A DNA stretch of 64,000 nt from Aequorivita marisscotiae. Its GTDB lineage: Bacteria; Bacteroidota; Bacteroidia; Flavobacteriales; Flavobacteriaceae. The notes under the pieces were generated by a model, which was not told the DNA's origin, made no database searches, and saw nothing but the letters and a program-made list of their open reading frames with translations. The stretch covers positions 2,823,501 through 2,887,500 of the forward strand of contig NZ_CP122379.1 of NCBI RefSeq assembly GCF_029814825.1. Reading direction: 5' to 3'. Numbering within the stretch: the first letter of the stretch is position 1; every line of letters starts with the position of its first letter. The translations under genes and the position numbers were made by a program. This document shows positions 17,315 to 25,684 of this stretch, piece after piece.

Positions 17315-17863
17315 TTACGCATGTTGTAATTCGTGCTTACCTTCTTTTACCTCTTCAATTAGTTTGGAATTAAAAGCTGGCAGGTCGTCCGGATTTCTAC
17401 TGGTTACAAACCCTTCATCTACTACTACTTCTTCATCTACCCAATTGGCGCCGGCATTAATTAAATCGTCTTTAATTGAACTAAACGAAGTCATTTTTCT
17501 ACCTTTTACCACATTGGCCGAAATTAAAATTTGCGGTCCGTGGCATATAGCAGCCACAGGTTTTTTTTGTTCAAAAAAATGTTGAACAAATTTAAGCGCT
17601 TTATCATTTCGCCTTAATTTATCGGGATTTATAACGCCACCTGGTAAAACCAAAGCATTAAAATCTGTCGCAGATGCAGAATCCAACGTTTGATCAACAT
17701 TGTACTCATTGCTCCAGTTACCATCTGCCCAGCCTTTTATTGTTCCTTCTTTTTCACTAATAATCTCCACGTTAAAACCTTCCTTTTCCATCGCCTCTTT
17801 CGGTGATTTCAATTCAGATTCTTCAAATCCGTCAGTTGCTAATATTGCAATTCTCTTTTTCAT
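17315..17863 (-). CDS. DJ-1/PfpI family protein (type 1 glutamine amidotransferase-like)
   Basis: The 182-aa protein has the PfpI/DJ-1 fold, with a nucleophile-elbow Cys in VAAICHGPQIL (about residue 105) followed by the catalytic His, and the early Glu in TDGFEESE. Members are variously described as intracellular proteases, deglycases or stress proteins (PfpI, YhbO), and the biochemical role is disputed. It is a single-gene unit after a 108-base gap from the BrkB-like gene and ends at the shared terminator. Confidence 0.87.
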   Translation of the reverse strand: MKKRIAILATDGFEESELKSPKEAMEKEGFNVEIISEKEGTIKGWADGNWSNEYNVDQTLDSASATDFNALVLPGGVINPDKLRRNDKALKFVQHFFEQKKPVAAICHGPQILISANVVKGRKMTSFSSIKDDLINAGANWVDEEVVVDEGFVTSRNPDDLPAFNSKLIEEVKEGKHELQHA

Positions 17864-17971
17864 ATTCTTCTCTTTTTTAAGTTAAACAATTAATTAAGAC
17901 CAATATACTATGGAGTTGGCGGTATATCAATTTTACGATAATAATGTTTTATTAATCTTTGTTAAGAAATA

Positions 17972-18928
17972 CTAAGGTTTGGTGTTACTCTTTAAGATTT
18001 CGGCTTTTTTTTTATCTTCTTCTACCTTCCTTTTATACGCGCGCAGCTCCTCCATTTCGCGTTCATATGAAAGTGTAGCATTACTGGAAGGTTCTATTTT
18101 AATATTTCTAAAAAGGGCCCAATTAACCGTAAGTTCAGCTCCAAAAAACAGAATAAGACAGGTGTAATAAACCCAAAGAAGGATAAGCACCAAACTGCCC
18201 GCTGCACCATAGACCGAAGCCGGATCTGATGCCGAAAAATAAAAACCAATTAAATATTTACCCACCAAAAATAGAAGTGCTGTAATGGAAGCCCCAATAA
18301 GGTTAGTTTTCCATTTTATTTTTACATCGGGGAGCAAAGTGAAAATTGTGGCAAATAAGGCGGTTATTATTATTTGCGAAAAAACAAAATTTAAAATCTG
18401 GACTACTTGCGACGAAAGATCGGTATAGTAATTTCCAATTAAGTCGCTTAAAGCATTTATTGCACTGGTAATAACCAATGAAATTAACAACAATAACCCA
18501 ATTGCCAGTACCATGCCAAAAGAGATTGCTCTACGCTTAAGCGTATCTATAAACGTGTTTTTTTTGGCACGGACGCTCCAAATATCATTAAGCGCCTTTT
18601 GCAACTGAAAAAACACTCCCGTAGCTCCAAATATTAGTACACCAATCCCAAAAATTATAAATAACAGCGAGCTTTCTGACAAAGTAGAATTAATTATCAT
18701 GGTCTGTACCAGCTCTGCGCTTCCCTTACCTATAAGCCCACTAATTTCACCGGTAATTCTTCCTTCAACTGCTTCCCTACCAAAAAATACTCCTGCAAAA
18801 TGTACTGATATTATTAATAATGAAGGCAATGAAAATAGAGCATAATAGGCAATAACCGCACTTTTGGCCCACGGATCATTTTTGTCCCAACTTAAGTAAG
18901 TGTTTTTTAAAAGTTTTAAAAATTTCAT
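17972..18928 (-). CDS. YihY/virulence factor BrkB family membrane protein
   Basis: The 318-aa protein has six predicted transmembrane helices, with the family-typical start (YLSWDKNDPWAKSAVIAYYALFSL), an ALNDIWSVRAK loop and the C-terminal helix with LVLILLWVYYTCLILFFGAE. It ends in a charged coiled-coil tail of about 45 residues. The family (UPF0761/YihY) is of unsettled function; the name ribonuclease BN is a historical error. It is directly adjacent to the DinB gene without any gap, so the two are one transcript. Confidence 0.88.
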   Translation of the reverse strand: MKFLKLLKNTYLSWDKNDPWAKSAVIAYYALFSLPSLLIISVHFAGVFFGREAVEGRITGEISGLIGKGSAELVQTMIINSTLSESSLLFIIFGIGVLIFGATGVFFQLQKALNDIWSVRAKKNTFIDTLKRRAISFGMVLAIGLLLLISLVITSAINALSDLIGNYYTDLSSQVVQILNFVFSQIIITALFATIFTLLPDVKIKWKTNLIGASITALLFLVGKYLIGFYFSASDPASVYGAAGSLVLILLWVYYTCLILFFGAELTVNWALFRNIKIEPSSNATLSYEREMEELRAYKRKVEEDKKKAEILKSNTKP

Positions 18929-19444
18929 TTATAAATAGCGTTCATTAATAATATTTCTATGATGAATTTCATGACCGCAGATTATAAATCCGGCAGCAGC
19001 CACAGATAATACGCTGTTATTGGCTTTACCGCAACGCCTTAGTTGCATCGTGCTAAAACCGCTATATAAACTAATGGTAGCGTTACGAACAGCGCTATAC
19101 TCCTTTAGGAGAGCATCGGCAGTTTTAAGATTTGCCAAAGCATTTTCAGCAAAAAGATTTTCATCAAAACCATCTAAATTTGCTTCATCCACGCGTGAAA
19201 AGTATAAAGCTCTATATACAAATACACGTTCTGTATCTATTATGTGCTGTAAGATATCTTTTGGCGTCCATTTATTTTCTTTGTATCGATACTCCCATAA
19301 GGAAGTTTCTAGATTTTCAAAATAGTTTTCCGTTTCTACCTGTCCCCTTTGCAGAGCTTCGAGTAGCGGTTTATCACCAACTAAGTTTAAGTATTTTTGA
19401 TAATATGAATTATAAGTTGATTTGTCAAGATCCGTTAGGGTCAT
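18929..19444 (-). CDS. DinB-family four-helix bundle protein
   Basis: The 171-aa protein has the DinB/YfiT-like four-helix pattern with three His that can bind a metal: HIIDTERVFVYRAL (about residue 67), and the two in ICGHEIHHRNII near the C terminus. Such proteins are putative thiol-dependent transferases; substrates are mostly unknown. The stop codon abuts the start of the BrkB-like gene. A terminator for the upstream Lrp gene lies just before it, so it should have its own promoter, which I could not find. Confidence 0.87.
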   Translation of the reverse strand: MTLTDLDKSTYNSYYQKYLNLVGDKPLLEALQRGQVETENYFENLETSLWEYRYKENKWTPKDILQHIIDTERVFVYRALYFSRVDEANLDGFDENLFAENALANLKTADALLKEYSAVRNATISLYSGFSTMQLRRCGKANNSVLSVAAAGFIICGHEIHHRNIINERYL

Positions 19445-19461
19445 AGTTTTATTTTAAAGAT

Positions 19462-19492
19462 AAAAAAAACCTTTGCTGTTTGGCAAAGGTTT
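19462..19492 (-). terminator. Terminator of the lrp-like gene
   Basis: Minus-strand AAACCTTTGC/GCAAAGGTTT 10-bp stem with a short loop and an eight-T tail, 26 bases past the Lrp-like stop. Confidence 0.85.
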
Positions 19493-19517
19493 AATGAATA
19501 TTAATTTTTGAAAAAAA

Positions 19518-19997
19518 TTATATTTCTTTAAAAATTGAATGCAACAAACGTTTTTTGTCGTTTATACTTTCTTCCATAGAAATCATAGTTTCAGTACGGC
19601 TAACGCCTTCAATATCGTCAATTTGGTAAATCACATCTTTGGCGTGCGCTGTATCGCGTGCTCTAATCTTACAGAAAATATTAAATTTTCCAGTAGTTAC
19701 GTGAGCTACGGTTACAAACGGAATTTCACTAATGCGTTCCAGAACAAATTGGGTTTGCGAAGTTTTAAAAATAAATACACCTACATATGCTATAAAGGCA
19801 TATCCAAGTTTTTTATAATCAACTTGAAGTGAGGATCCGGTGATAATACCCGCCTCTTCCATTTTTTTTACTCTAACGTGAATTGTTCCTGCGGAAATCT
19901 CTAATTTTTTAGCAATATCGGTAAAGGGGATTCGCGTATTGTCAATTAATAGATCTAGAATTTTGTGGTCTGTTTCGTCTAATTTAAATTTTGGCAT
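19518..19997 (-). CDS. Lrp/AsnC-family transcriptional regulator
   Basis: The 159-aa protein has an N-terminal HTH of the AsnC type (DHKILDLLIDNTRIPFTDIA, about 8-60, with helix 3 around ISAGTIHVRVKKME) and a C-terminal RAM effector domain (VAHVTTGKFNIFCKIRARD and following). Family members sense amino acids and act as octamers or dimers. The ATG at 19997 is chosen because the longer TTG start (20018) lies within a -7 box (20016-20023). The effector is unknown; alanine, proline and ornithine genes elsewhere in the window are possible targets, a guess only. Confidence 0.92.
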   Translation of the reverse strand: MPKFKLDETDHKILDLLIDNTRIPFTDIAKKLEISAGTIHVRVKKMEEAGIITGSSLQVDYKKLGYAFIAYVGVFIFKTSQTQFVLERISEIPFVTVAHVTTGKFNIFCKIRARDTAHAKDVIYQIDDIEGVSRTETMISMEESINDKKRLLHSIFKEI

Positions 19998-20015
19998 GTT
20001 TTCTAAATTTTTTTG

Positions 20016-20023
20016 CAAAACTA
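20016..20023 (-). promoter_or_regulatory. -7 box of the lrp-like gene
   Basis: Minus-strand TAGTTTTG (TAnnTTTG) lies 18 bases before the ATG. It excludes the longer TTG start of the frame. Confidence 0.55.
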
Positions 20024-20030
20024 TGAAGTT

Positions 20031-21197
20031 TTACTCTAAAATAGAATTGTTTTTATGAAAAAATGTTACCGATTTATTCGATTTATCAATAATTTTTGAA
20101 ATATTCGTTCCAACTGTTAAATTTTCTTGCGAATCTGTTAAAATTTCCGCGCCGTTTGCATTTTTTTCAATATATCCGAAACATTTTTTTAGACTTCCTA
20201 TCTCGTCAATAAAAGGTTCAAAGTTTACGATACCGTTCTGCAATATTTCTCGATATTGAATGGCAACGGATACCGTTTTGGAGTCGCCCTCCAATTTCAC
20301 ATTTCTCAAAATAAAATCTTTATGGTTTTTTAGATTTTCGGGAATATCAAAATATTCTTTATAATCTACCTTCTCTCCACTTTTACCAATTATCCCAAAA
20401 ACCGTTAATAGCGAATAAAATATATACTCTCTCGTTTTTTCCCTGGAGTAATCCTGTGCAATGTGGCCTGCTTCAAAGAGCAGTGTTGGCACGCCGTTTT
20501 TTTGAAAAGTATCGCCCACGCAAGCCTCGTTAAAACTATCATCATACCTGCCAACTTGCCCGGGAATATGGGCCATAAGCGTTTTATTTATTCTAACAAT
20601 ATGTTCCATAGCAACTATTCTGGCTTGGGTAATAGTTCTTTTTTTATCGGCTGCCGGCGACAGAAAAGAAACAACGGCAGGATTTCCATTCTTAAAACCA
20701 TAAATTGAACGCTGGTCGTGCAGATTTAAGCACAGATTTGGCTTAATTGTATCAAAAATACCGCGTAGTACTTGACTCTCCCTTTGCGACAACGCTTGGG
20801 CATCGCGATTTAAATCAATACCATTTGCATTTTCGCGGGTGTAATTGCAAGCCCCGTCTGGATTGAGCATTGGGAAAACATAAAAGGTAAAATGCTCCAA
20901 AAATGTTTTAATCTCAGTCTGAAAATATTGTTTCTGATTTATAAATTTTAAAAAGTCGAAAATTGCCTTCGTGGTCGTAGATTCGTTACCGTGCATTTGA
21001 GACCATCCCAATACAATGTTTCTGCCATGACCAATTTTTATAAAAGGAATATCTTGGCCCATTTCTGATTTGCCTGGGACCGTAATTTCAAAATTCTTTT
21101 TATAGCTGTTTACAATTGGGTACACAGTGGTTAAACTAATGTACCTTCCTTGTAACGACGATTCAAAATGATCCTTATACCATTGCTCTATTTTCAT
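20031..21197 (-). CDS. M14-family zinc carboxypeptidase-like protein
   Basis: The 388-aa protein has the M14 metal site HGNE (His69, Glu72) with the third zinc ligand in NLHDQRS (about residue 169), the substrate motif NGIDLNRDAQ, and the catalytic Glu in LLFEAGH. It has no obvious signal peptide, so it is probably cytoplasmic. M14 members trim C-terminal residues or cleave amides such as murein peptides; the substrate here is not known. It ends 33 bases before the Lrp-like ATG. The promoter region contains TTACAnnTGTAA palindromes shared with the divergent XRE gene, suggesting joint control. Confidence 0.87.
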   Translation of the reverse strand: MKIEQWYKDHFESSLQGRYISLTTVYPIVNSYKKNFEITVPGKSEMGQDIPFIKIGHGRNIVLGWSQMHGNESTTTKAIFDFLKFINQKQYFQTEIKTFLEHFTFYVFPMLNPDGACNYTRENANGIDLNRDAQALSQRESQVLRGIFDTIKPNLCLNLHDQRSIYGFKNGNPAVVSFLSPAADKKRTITQARIVAMEHIVRINKTLMAHIPGQVGRYDDSFNEACVGDTFQKNGVPTLLFEAGHIAQDYSREKTREYIFYSLLTVFGIIGKSGEKVDYKEYFDIPENLKNHKDFILRNVKLEGDSKTVSVAIQYREILQNGIVNFEPFIDEIGSLKKCFGYIEKNANGAEILTDSQENLTVGTNISKIIDKSNKSVTFFHKNNSILE

Positions 21198-21212
21198 ACG
21201 TAAAATTATAGT

Positions 21213-21248
21213 TTACAAAGTTAAACAATGGCTTGTTTACAATTGTAA
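21213..21248 (-). promoter_or_regulatory. M14 peptidase promoter with palindromic operator
   Basis: The -7 box TAACTTTG is at 21216-21223 on the minus strand, with TTG at 21240-21242 as a -33 candidate (16-base spacer). A perfect palindrome TTACAATTGTAA (21237-21248) covers the -33 region, and a degenerate copy (TTACAAAGTTAA, 21213-21224) covers the -7 box. A third near copy, TTACATCAGTAA, is at 21272-21283. Confidence 0.6.
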
Positions 21249-21427
21249 CACTAAAAAACATTGGTTTTAGATTACATCAGTAAACAAAACTATCCTGATT
21301 TAGCTACTGAATTGAAAAAATATAATTACTTCCACATAAACAGGGCTGAATAAACTTAATATCAAACAGTTAAACTGTATTAAATGAAGTGTGTATTTAA
21401 CAATAGCAAGTTCAAATATTAAATATT

Positions 21428-21461
21428 TTTGTAGTTGATTAAATATAATTTACATTTGTAA
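21428..21461 (+). promoter_or_regulatory. XRE gene promoter with overlapping operator
   Basis: TTTG (21428-21431), a 19-base spacer and TACATTTG (21451-21458) make a near-consensus Bacteroidota promoter. The palindrome TTACATTTGTAA (21450-21461) lies exactly on the -7 box, as expected for a repressor site. Confidence 0.7.
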
Positions 21462-21489
21462 TCGCTTAATCTTCGAAAACTATGTTACA

Positions 21490-21906
21490 ATGGTAAACGG
21501 TTCTGATTTTACAAAACGACTTGAAAAAATACTGGAATATTACAGTTTAACGGCTGCAGCATTTGCGGAAGAAATAGATTTTAACCGCTCTACTATTTCA
21601 CATTTATTGTCGGGAAGAAATAAACCAAGTTTGGAATTTGTAATGAAACTTTATAAAAAATTTCCAGAGGTTGATATGGACTGGTTACTTTTTGGGAAAG
21701 GCACTTTTCCCACTTCCGTACAAAAAGAACCAAAGGAAAAAATAGAAACCCAAACTCCTACTTCAGATAAAAAGGTAATGGATCTTTTTTCAGATGAAAA
21801 TAGTATGAAGCAAACATTGAGAAGACCAATAACAAATTCTGAAAAACAGATTGAAAAAATAGTGATCTTTTATTCTGACGGAACTTTTAATCTCTATGAA
21901 AATTGA
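21490..21906 (+). CDS. XRE-family helix-turn-helix regulator
   Basis: The 138-aa protein has an N-terminal HTH_3 domain (about residues 8-66), with helix 2-turn-helix 3 in AAAFAEEIDFNRSTISHLLSG and the family-typical MDWLLFGKG after it. The C-terminal half is polar, Lys/Thr-rich and probably disordered before a short YSDGTFNLYEN end. It lacks a peptidase (LexA/CI) domain. The divergent intergenic region carries repeated TTACAnnTGTAA palindromes, one on its own -7 box, which fits autorepression and control of the M14 peptidase. That link is inferred from position. Confidence 0.9.
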   Translation: MVNGSDFTKRLEKILEYYSLTAAAFAEEIDFNRSTISHLLSGRNKPSLEFVMKLYKKFPEVDMDWLLFGKGTFPTSVQKEPKEKIETQTPTSDKKVMDLFSDENSMKQTLRRPITNSEKQIEKIVIFYSDGTFNLYEN

Positions 21907-21949
21907 GCCTTTTACAGTTATTTTTCGGAAATTCGCATAAAAATTAAAT

Positions 21950-22321
21950 ATGCGTTTTCTTTTAGTTTTATTGGGTAGTTTTCTTTTCACGGGCTGTTAC
22001 GAGGCAGAGCGAAATTGTGCTAATTTCAGAACAGGCACTTTCGAATTTGAAGCATTATCAGGCACCGAAGTATTTAAAACCACCATTACACGCAACGATT
22101 CTATCGAAGTAGATTACTATCAGGGTAAAACTGACTCATCCTCTATTAGATGGATCAATGATTGCGAATATGTGCTTAAAAAAATAAACCCTAAAAATCA
22201 GGCCGAAAAAAAAGCCATTCTTATAAAAATACTAACTACCAATAAAGACGAGTACACCTTTGAATTTAGTGAAGTGGGTAAAACAAAGAAAAGTAAAGCT
22301 ACCGCAAAGAAGGTTAAGTAA
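21950..22321 (+). CDS. Conserved small lipoprotein
   Basis: The 123-aa protein has a short signal peptide MRFLLVLLGSFL and a lipobox FTGC (Cys16). The mature part is a predicted all-beta domain with the conserved-looking motif YYQGKTDSSSIRWINDCEYVL. Close relatives in flavobacteria are, as I recall, often mislabelled DNA topoisomerase IV; nothing here supports that. It follows the XRE gene by 43 bases and may share its transcript. Function unknown. Confidence 0.8.
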   Translation: MRFLLVLLGSFLFTGCYEAERNCANFRTGTFEFEALSGTEVFKTTITRNDSIEVDYYQGKTDSSSIRWINDCEYVLKKINPKNQAEKKAILIKILTTNKDEYTFEFSEVGKTKKSKATAKKVK

Positions 22322-22362
22322 TACTGTGCGCTTATAAATCTTCGCAATTTACAAGACGCCGA

Positions 22363-24420
22363 TTATAAGAAATATCTACCCAAAATTGTAAATAGCGTTT
22401 CCTGCTCAATTGGTTTGGTAAGGTAATCGTTCATACCCGATTTAATGCCGCGTTCTACCGCCTCTCTGGTGGCATCTGCAGAAAATCCTAAAATAATAGC
22501 CTTATTACCTATTTTTCTTAAGTACTGAACAATTTCAAAGCCATCGCGCCCCGGCATATGAACATCCATAAAGATAAGATCGTATTGCCGTGAAAGACAT
22601 TCAAGCAATGCTGCGTCGCCATCCTTTGCAATATCTGGCTTTATATTCTTTTTAGATAGAATTTTTTCTAAAATCCTACAATTCAACATATTGTCATCTA
22701 CGATTAAAACGTTTAAGTGACTCAGACTTCGATATTTTCTGTTATTTTCAATTCTATCTTCTTTCGCAACTATGGGAAATTGCAGAGAAACCTTAAAGGT
22801 TGTTCCTTTACCCAATTTACTTTCTACCTTAATATTCCCCTGCATAAAATCTATGAGCATTTTGGTTATTGCAAGCCCTAAACCACTTCCTTGGTGTTTT
22901 TTAGTGATTCCAAAATCTAACTGTTTGAATCTTTCAAAAATGGCTTCTTTTTGTGAAGGATCAATTCCGATGCCCGTATCGGTCACGTCAAAATTAATAT
23001 ATAGTTGGCCAGCTACTTCTTTTTCTTCATAAAAAACTTTAATAAACCCTGCGTTTGTAAATTTCACGGCATTGCTTATAAGGTTTGTAAAAATTTGCTC
23101 CGTTCGCGAAACATCGCCAGTAACCACTTTTGATTTTTTGATTTCATTAAAATTTGAATGCACTTCGAGCCCCTTCATTTTAGCAGCTTGAGAGTATATT
23201 TCTAAAATTTGCTTTAGGGTAATAAACGGGTTAAAAACTTCTTCGGAAAGTTCCATTTTTCCCGATTCAATTTTATCTATATGGAGAATATTATTTACCA
23301 AGTTTAACAAGGTTCGAGAGGAATTTTGCATTAATTTTAAAAATTCCTTTTCGCTCGCCAACAGCTTTTTGCCTTCTAAAATTTCTGAAATACTTAAAAT
23401 AGCACTTAACGGAGTTCTAATTTCATGGCTCATATGCGAAAGAAACTGTGTTTTGGCCATGGATGCATCTTCTGCTCGCTGTCTTTCTAATTTGAGCTCC
23501 TCGTTGAGTGCATTAAGTTTATGGTTTATGAGTTTATCCTTTTTAATCTGACTTTTGCCCAATAAAAAGAAATACCCCAACAACCCTATTAATAAAGAGC
23601 CAAAAATACTCAGTGCAAGAATAATATTTTGTAGCGGTGTAGCATATAATTCACTTTTAGAATTATACATAAATTCAAACTTCCAGGCGCCATTCACTCT
23701 GTCTGCAAAGGGCTTTAATTTTCTTTCGAATATCTGTTTTTCGTTAAAGTCCGCTCTATTAGGTGTATTATAACTATAAAATGTCTTGCCTGTTTCGTCT
23801 TTAATCAAAACACTAAAAATGTTTTGTTTGGAGCTGATATTGTCAAATTGACTTTTAAAATCCATTCCTGCTGAAACAGTTCCCTGAAAAGTATTGTTGT
23901 AATACACAGGAACATCAACCAAAAAAGCTTTTCCGCTTTGGGTAAGATCTAGCCACGGTGTTATATTTGTTAAAGTATCTTTAGAATTTGCCAACCATCC
24001 CGGGTAGCGATAAATTAACTTAGAGATATCTAGATTGAGTGCTTTTCTGTTAGCCTCAAGAGGGGTTACAAAATTTATTATACCCGTACTATCAACGAAA
24101 AATACAAATTTAATAGACTGATTTTGTTTAATAATACGTTCCGAATCAGATTTAATATAATCTTGAAACCTGCCATCACTCTCCACGATCCGGTCTCTTA
24201 AACCTTCCAAAGAGTGAATATTGTGATAAATTATTTTTCGAAAATCTTGATAAGTTAAACTACCTACAATGTCTAATTGTTTCAGTTTGAAGTCTCTCTG
24301 TTCATTAATTATCGTATAATAACCAATTAAACTTATAGTGGTAAAAAATAAAAAGATGAGCAGTGAATATGTGCCAATTTTGTAATTCCGAATGAATGAA
24401 AAAGGTTTGGTTGTCAGCAT
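22363..24420 (-). CDS. Hybrid sensor histidine kinase / response regulator
   Basis: The 685-aa protein has two transmembrane helices (about 17-37 and 264-288) enclosing a CHASE-like extracytoplasmic sensor domain of about 225 residues. A coiled linker leads to HisKA with phosphoacceptor His332 in SHEIRTPLSAIL, a HATPase domain with NAVKF, DTGIGI and GSGLGL boxes (about 440-560), and a C-terminal receiver with the VDDN acidic pair and Asp619 in FMDVHMPG. It is probably a phosphorelay input. The ligand is unknown and no cognate regulator is adjacent. Confidence 0.93.
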   Translation of the reverse strand: MLTTKPFSFIRNYKIGTYSLLIFLFFTTISLIGYYTIINEQRDFKLKQLDIVGSLTYQDFRKIIYHNIHSLEGLRDRIVESDGRFQDYIKSDSERIIKQNQSIKFVFFVDSTGIINFVTPLEANRKALNLDISKLIYRYPGWLANSKDTLTNITPWLDLTQSGKAFLVDVPVYYNNTFQGTVSAGMDFKSQFDNISSKQNIFSVLIKDETGKTFYSYNTPNRADFNEKQIFERKLKPFADRVNGAWKFEFMYNSKSELYATPLQNIILALSIFGSLLIGLLGYFFLLGKSQIKKDKLINHKLNALNEELKLERQRAEDASMAKTQFLSHMSHEIRTPLSAILSISEILEGKKLLASEKEFLKLMQNSSRTLLNLVNNILHIDKIESGKMELSEEVFNPFITLKQILEIYSQAAKMKGLEVHSNFNEIKKSKVVTGDVSRTEQIFTNLISNAVKFTNAGFIKVFYEEKEVAGQLYINFDVTDTGIGIDPSQKEAIFERFKQLDFGITKKHQGSGLGLAITKMLIDFMQGNIKVESKLGKGTTFKVSLQFPIVAKEDRIENNRKYRSLSHLNVLIVDDNMLNCRILEKILSKKNIKPDIAKDGDAALLECLSRQYDLIFMDVHMPGRDGFEIVQYLRKIGNKAIILGFSADATREAVERGIKSGMNDYLTKPIEQETLFTILGRYFL

Positions 24421-24467
24421 TTTTAAAGTTACTAAAAAAATATTTTTATATAATAACTTGCTGAGTT

Positions 24468-24908
24468 CTATTTTTTAGCTGGACTTTTATCTTTTAGCAA
24501 CGTATTTTGCTCTTCCATAAGTTTTTCAATATTGGCTAAAAGCTGAATATTTTTAGGTGTTTCGACGGTTTTGTTATGAGGATCTTCAGATTTTTTCTTG
24601 AAACGGTTAATGAATTTTATAACCATAAAAATGGTAAATGCTATAATAAAAAAGTCGATTAATACTTCCAGCAATTCGCCATATCCCACCGCCACCTCCT
24701 CAGCGGTGTCTGTTGCCTTGCGAAGTATATACTTTTTATTGGAAAGATTTACTCCATCTGTAAGCATAGAAAGCGGAGGCATGACCACCTTTTTTACAAT
24801 AGTACTAATAACATTATTGAAGGCCGTACCGATTACGATACCCACCGCCATATCTATCATATTGCCTTTAATGGCAAAGTTTTTAAATTCTTGAAAAAAA
24901 GTAGCCAT
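24468..24908 (-). CDS. mscL: Large-conductance mechanosensitive channel MscL
   Basis: The 146-aa protein fits MscL: N-terminal FFQEFKNFAIKGNMIDMAVG with the pore-lining TM1 (VGIVIGTAFNNVISTIV), a periplasmic loop, TM2 (VLIDFFIIAFTIFMVIKFIN) and a charged cytoplasmic helix. It forms a pentamer that opens under membrane tension to release solutes on osmotic downshock. It lies 80 bases from cmk and 47 bases from the hybrid kinase, all on the minus strand, but no functional link is known. Confidence 0.95.
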   Translation of the reverse strand: MATFFQEFKNFAIKGNMIDMAVGIVIGTAFNNVISTIVKKVVMPPLSMLTDGVNLSNKKYILRKATDTAEEVAVGYGELLEVLIDFFIIAFTIFMVIKFINRFKKKSEDPHNKTVETPKNIQLLANIEKLMEEQNTLLKDKSPAKK

Positions 24909-24988
24909 CGTATTAATTCGGGTTTTTATGAATATACAAGTTTAGCAAACATTATATAATTAGAAAAGTAAAAATAATATGCAGTAGC

Positions 24989-25684
24989 TTAGATACGGCC
25001 TGCAATACGATCTTTCGCCAATTGAAGAACCGTATGAAATTGATCTTCTAGATTCATTTCAGAATTATCAATTTCTATGGCGTCTGCGGCTTTTCGAAGG
25101 GGGGAATCGGTACGGGTAGTATCTATATGGTCGCGTTCCTGAATATTGCTTAAAACCGCCTGAAAGTCAATATTATCACCACGAGCCACAAGTTCTTTAT
25201 ACCTGCGTTGTGCACGTTCATTGGCCGAGGCATTCATAAATATTTTAAGTTCAGCTTTTGGAAAAACAACTGTACCAATATCTCGTCCGTCCATTACTAC
25301 ACCTTTATCCAAGCCCATTTTTTGTTGCTGAGCAACTAATTTAGCCCGTACTTCGTGTACTGTTGCAATTGGACTTACGAACGCCGAAACTTCCAAATTA
25401 CGGATTAGTTCTTCAACATCCTTTCCATTTAAAAAAATATGAGCTTTGGCCCAACTTGCGTCTTTTTCAAATTTTAAGTCGATTGAATTGAGGGATTCTT
25501 TAAGTTTTTCAACATTAAAATTATCTTTTGAAATTATACCTTCTTGCATGGCATACAAAGTTACCGCACGGTACATGGCTCCGCTATCTACATATACATA
25601 TCCCAAATAATCGGCCAGTTGTTTAGCCACCGTACTTTTTCCTGTGGAAGAATAACCGTCAATTGCAATGGTAATTTTTTTCAT
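24989..25684 (-). CDS. cmk: (d)CMP kinase
   Basis: The 231-aa protein has the P-loop GYSSTGKST at residues 9-17, the VDSGAMYRAVT substrate motif and MDGRDIGTVVFPKAELK, all typical of bacterial CMP kinase. It phosphorylates CMP and dCMP for nucleotide synthesis. Its ATG overlaps the porQ stop by one base. The cmk-porQ pairing is, as I recall, a conserved arrangement in Flavobacteriia. Confidence 0.95.
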   Translation of the reverse strand: MKKITIAIDGYSSTGKSTVAKQLADYLGYVYVDSGAMYRAVTLYAMQEGIISKDNFNVEKLKESLNSIDLKFEKDASWAKAHIFLNGKDVEELIRNLEVSAFVSPIATVHEVRAKLVAQQQKMGLDKGVVMDGRDIGTVVFPKAELKIFMNASANERAQRRYKELVARGDNIDFQAVLSNIQERDHIDTTRTDSPLRKAADAIEIDNSEMNLEDQFHTVLQLAKDRIAGRI

